Position numbers and translations under genes: made by a program. DNA of 64,000 bases from Taudactylus pleione. Its lineage: Eukaryota > Chordata > Amphibia > Anura > Myobatrachidae. The notes under the pieces were generated by a model. The model searched no databases, was not told the origin of the DNA, and saw only the letters and a program-made list of their open reading frames with translations. This document shows, piece by piece, positions 63,001 to 64,000 of this stretch. The stretch is taken from assembly GCA_031769625.1 (NCBI GenBank), contig JAUIMM010000890.1, positions 1,208,001 to 1,272,000 on the forward strand, given 5' to 3'. Every line of letters begins with the position of its first letter. Positions within the stretch are counted from its first letter, which is position 1.

Positions 63001-64000
63001 TACTCTCTGACCAATCGCTGTCACCTGCCTGACACTGGTCATGTGACCTGCTCACTGGCTGTTACCTTATACTCTCTGACCAACCGCTGTCACCTGCCTG
63101 ACACTGGTCATGTGACCTGCTCACTGCCTGTTACCTTATACTCTCTGACCAACCACTGTCAGCCGCCAGACACTGGTCATGTGACCTGCTGACTGGCTGT
63201 TACCTTATACACTCTGACCAACCGCTCTCACCTGCCTGACACTGGTCATGTGATCTGGTCACTGCCTGTTACCTTATACTCTTTGACCAACCGCTGTCAC
63301 CTGCCTGACACTGGTCATGTTACCTGCTCACTGGCTCTTACCTTATACTTTCTGACCAACTGCTGTCACCTGCCAGACACTGGTCATGTGACCTGCACAC
63401 TGGCTGTTACCTTATACTCTCTGACTAATTGCTGGCTGTTACCTTATACTCTCTGACCAACCGCTGTCACCTGCCTGACACTGGTCATGTGACCTGCTCA
63501 CTGGCTGTTACCTTATACTCTCTGACCAACTGCTGTCACCTGCCTGACACTGGTCATGTGACCTGCTCACTGGCTGTTACCTTATACTCTGCTAACAACC
63601 GCTGTCAACTGCCTGACACTGGTCATGTGACCTGCTCACTGGCTGTTACCTTATACTCTCTGGACAACCGCTGTCACCTGCCTGACACTGGTCATGTGAC
63701 CTGCTCACTGGCTGTTACCTTATACTCTCTTACCAATCGCTGTCACCTGCCCTTCACTGGTCATGTGACCTGCTCACTGGCTGTTACCTTACACTCTCTG
63801 ACCAATCGCTGTCACCTGCCTGACACTGGTCATGTGACCTGCTCACTAGCTGTTACCTTATACTCTCTGACCAAACGCTGTCACCTGCCTGACACTGGTC
63901 ATGTGACCTGCTCCCTGGCTGTTACCTTATACTGTCTGACCAACCGCTGTCACCTGCCTGACACTGGTCATGTGACCTGCTCACTGCCTGTTACCTTATA
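48096..64000 (+). repeat. 24,442-bp duplication, right copy (incomplete)
   Basis: About 15.9 kb of the second copy is visible, ending at the window edge, and it matches about 23,650-39,558. ORF pairs are the same length and, where compared, the same in sequence (354 codons at 34255 and 58697; 262 at 36722 and 61164; 195 at 37542 and 61984). Even private errors are shared, such as ttacactctctg at 39,346 and 63,788 and aacggctgtc at 37,037 and 61,479. The copy enters the diverged domain at 63,43x. Confidence 0.94.

Larger units (their letters stand above)
17937..64000 (+). repeat. 69-bp satellite array, ~46 kb, open at right edge
   Basis: Roughly 660 head-to-tail units, all in one orientation, have consensus length 69 bp. 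Key pieces are tgtcacctgcctgacactgg, ggtcatgtgacctgctcact and ctgttaccttatactctctg. Composition is about 52 percent GC, with 64 percent pyrimidine on the plus strand (A12 C23 G13 T21 per unit). Length variants include 83-bp units, 32-bp truncated units and 68-bp units with one base lost. Neighbouring units differ at recurrent positions (ggct/gcct, tcactgg/tccctgg, aatcg/aaccg/aactg), which define higher-order repeats. A plus-strand frame stays open for up to 469 codons (20623-22032) because 69 is divisible by 3. No unique DNA, gene or transposon interrupts it. Confidence 0.98.

Noticed and set aside
18102..63456. A family of long repeat proteins encoded by the satellite ORFs (68-469 codons)
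   Set aside because: Period divisible by three explains the open frame. Indel units and nonsense changes break it freely and residue changes look unconstrained. Not annotated as CDS.
17937..64000. CRISPR-like array of regular repeats
   Set aside because: Units are contiguous with no unique spacers, the period is 69 bp, and the context is eukaryotic transposon-rich DNA.
17937..64000. Zinc-finger array from the repeated Cys and His residues
   Set aside because: Spacing does not match C2H2 or any zinc-knuckle pattern; the linker and hydrophobic core residues are absent.
17937..64000. Centromeric satellite with a CENP-B box
   Set aside because: No TTCG....A..CGGG motif is present in the consensus unit. 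Centromeric location cannot be claimed from sequence alone.
1..64000. Prokaryotic genes, operons, tRNA or rRNA genes
   Set aside because: No ribosome-binding-site/ORF pairs of normal size, no cloverleaf or rRNA signature seen, and the whole content is typical of a vertebrate repeat-rich region.

Overview
The window is non-coding eukaryotic DNA, most likely from a vertebrate and tentatively an amphibian. No intact gene is visible. Almost everything recognisable is a tandem repeat, a transposon relic or a foldback element. The vertebrate call rests on a Ty3/gypsy relic whose Gag and Pol motifs resemble those of fish and frog elements, on abundant short TIR elements, and on one exact match to the vertebrate CTCF consensus. 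The amphibian call is an inference from general resemblance, not from a search.

Layout. 1-570: 46/45-bp minisatellite. 570-2190: mostly unique AT-rich DNA with one hairpin (1510-1576) and one doubtful exon-like ORF (1810-1998). 2241-2840: 35-bp minisatellite carrying a 350-bp duplication. 2865-2993: short palindromic MITE. 3075-3715: possible old LTR-type repeat. 4185-6800: degenerate ~29-bp minisatellite, CA/CT-rich sequence, a MITE (5075-5573) and a ~215-bp foldback (6418-6632). 8119-14298: decayed Ty3/gypsy element. 14776-16923: two more MITEs, small tandem repeats and a hairpin. About 17.0-17.8 kb: an LTR-like TATA/AATAAA module.

The gypsy relic keeps the order Gag, protease, reverse transcriptase, RNase H, integrase, with stops and frameshifts in each part. 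It has been interrupted in layers. MITE B sits in RNase H, a solo LTR-like insert lies just downstream and itself contains MITE C, and MITE D splits the integrase core. Several insertions have readable target-site duplications (3 bp for the MITEs, 5 bp for the LTR), so their order can be inferred.

From about 17,937 to the end, roughly 46 kb (over 70 percent of the window) is one satellite array with a 69-bp unit in a single orientation. Because 69 is a multiple of three, a 23-residue open frame runs through it and gives ORFs of up to 469 codons; these look like a consequence of the period rather than genes. The array has several nested levels of higher-order repeat (1,969, 1,778, 3,649, 2,467 and 4,388 bp). 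Above these, a 24,442-bp tandem duplication makes about 48.1-64.0 kb a near-perfect copy of about 23.65-39.56 kb. The array continues past the right edge. Its hierarchy, a recurrent 83-bp variant unit also found at its left edge, and a MITF/USF-type E-box repeated every 69 bp are the most interesting parts of the window.
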